This document shows positions 63,892-64,000 of a stretch of DNA of 64,000 bases, piece after piece. Position numbers and translations under genes: made by a program. The notes under the pieces are model-generated. The model was not told the DNA's origin and did not search any database. It worked only from the letters and a program-made list of their open reading frames with translations. Source of the stretch: Methanosarcina barkeri MS (GTDB taxonomy: Archaea; Halobacteriota; Methanosarcinia; Methanosarcinales; Methanosarcinaceae); contig NZ_CP009528.1 in the NCBI RefSeq assembly GCF_000970025.1, positions 3,893,168 to 3,957,167 on the forward strand, written 5' to 3'. The stretch's first letter is position 1. The number at the start of each line of letters is the position of its first letter.

Positions 63892-64000
63892 TTATAAGAC
63901 AGTCTCTTTGGTTGTAGGGTCATATGGAGGATAAATGTAACTAAAATCTACAGTAAAGATATTTTCGTTTTGTTCAAGCTCATTTTTTATCCTTTTTGCA
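63892..64000 (-). CDS. UPF0228 family protein, C-terminal end only (runs off window)
   Basis: The last 35 codons of a second UPF0228 gene: [30 protein letters not shown], then ETVL-stop (TAA complement at 63892-63894). It is nearly identical to its neighbour over [12 protein letters not shown], including at DNA level, so this is a recent tandem duplication. The rest lies beyond position 64000. Confidence 0.85.
   Translation of the reverse strand, partial: AKRIKNELEQNENIFTVDFSYIYPPYDPTTKETVL

Overview
The window looks like a chromosome segment of a methanogenic archaeon of the genus Methanosarcina. The grounds are a complete F420-reducing hydrogenase operon (frhADGB), an archaeal ribosomal/translation operon (eS19, PDCD5-like protein, PP-loop ATPase, eL39, eL31, aIF6, LX, prefoldin alpha, FtsY), an MtaA/MtbA-type methylcobamide:CoM methyltransferase, UPF0228 proteins, large NosD-type beta-helix surface proteins, long AT-rich intergenic DNA and many dead genes and transposon relics. 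The species cannot be fixed from the sequence alone.

Layout. 1-9.6 kb: UbiA prenyltransferase (cut by the window edge), a repeat-bearing lipoprotein, an IMPACT/YigZ protein, a MazG-like/cupin fusion, the methyltransferase, a 7TM-PAS histidine kinase, an orphan DNA-recognition domain of a restriction/modification enzyme and a GNAT acetyltransferase. 9.8-17.7 kb: a beta-helix surface protein, small membrane or secreted proteins (DUF1232, chagasin-like inhibitor), tandem repeats and several pseudogenes. 17.9-20.9 kb: a tight three-gene operon (cytosolic binding-protein-like protein, HypB/UreG-like GTPase, soluble ABC ATPase) whose function I do not recognise. 21.6-29.0 kb: a 1295-residue STAND-type NTPase, a decayed copy of the lhr 3' end, and an Lhr helicase. 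29-39 kb: an unstable zone with toxin-antitoxin genes (HicB, HEPN/MNT), broken genes, three small inverted-repeat elements (one with an 8-bp target duplication) and an IS4-family element nested inside an older MITE.

39.5-49.4 kb is ordinary core genome: frhADGB on the minus strand, then the translation operon on the plus strand. 49.6-62.6 kb is an island of two divergent metal-uptake-type ABC systems, each with class I SAM methyltransferases of one subfamily. The minus-strand operon is SBP-FecCD permease-ATPase-methyltransferase-dead methyltransferase. The plus-strand operon is methyltransferase-NikB/C-like permeases-NikD/E-like ATPases-SBP-methyltransferase. A dead ABC exporter fragment lies between them, and about 73-bp direct repeats bracket the plus-strand operon. 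The end of the window holds tandem UPF0228 genes and a DUF4352 fragment.

The best candidates for undescribed biology are the methyltransferase/ABC island, the GTPase/ABC/binding-protein trio, the STAND NTPase, and a proteasome-fold hydrolase that seems to start at ATT and to carry Ser rather than Thr as its N-terminal nucleophile.
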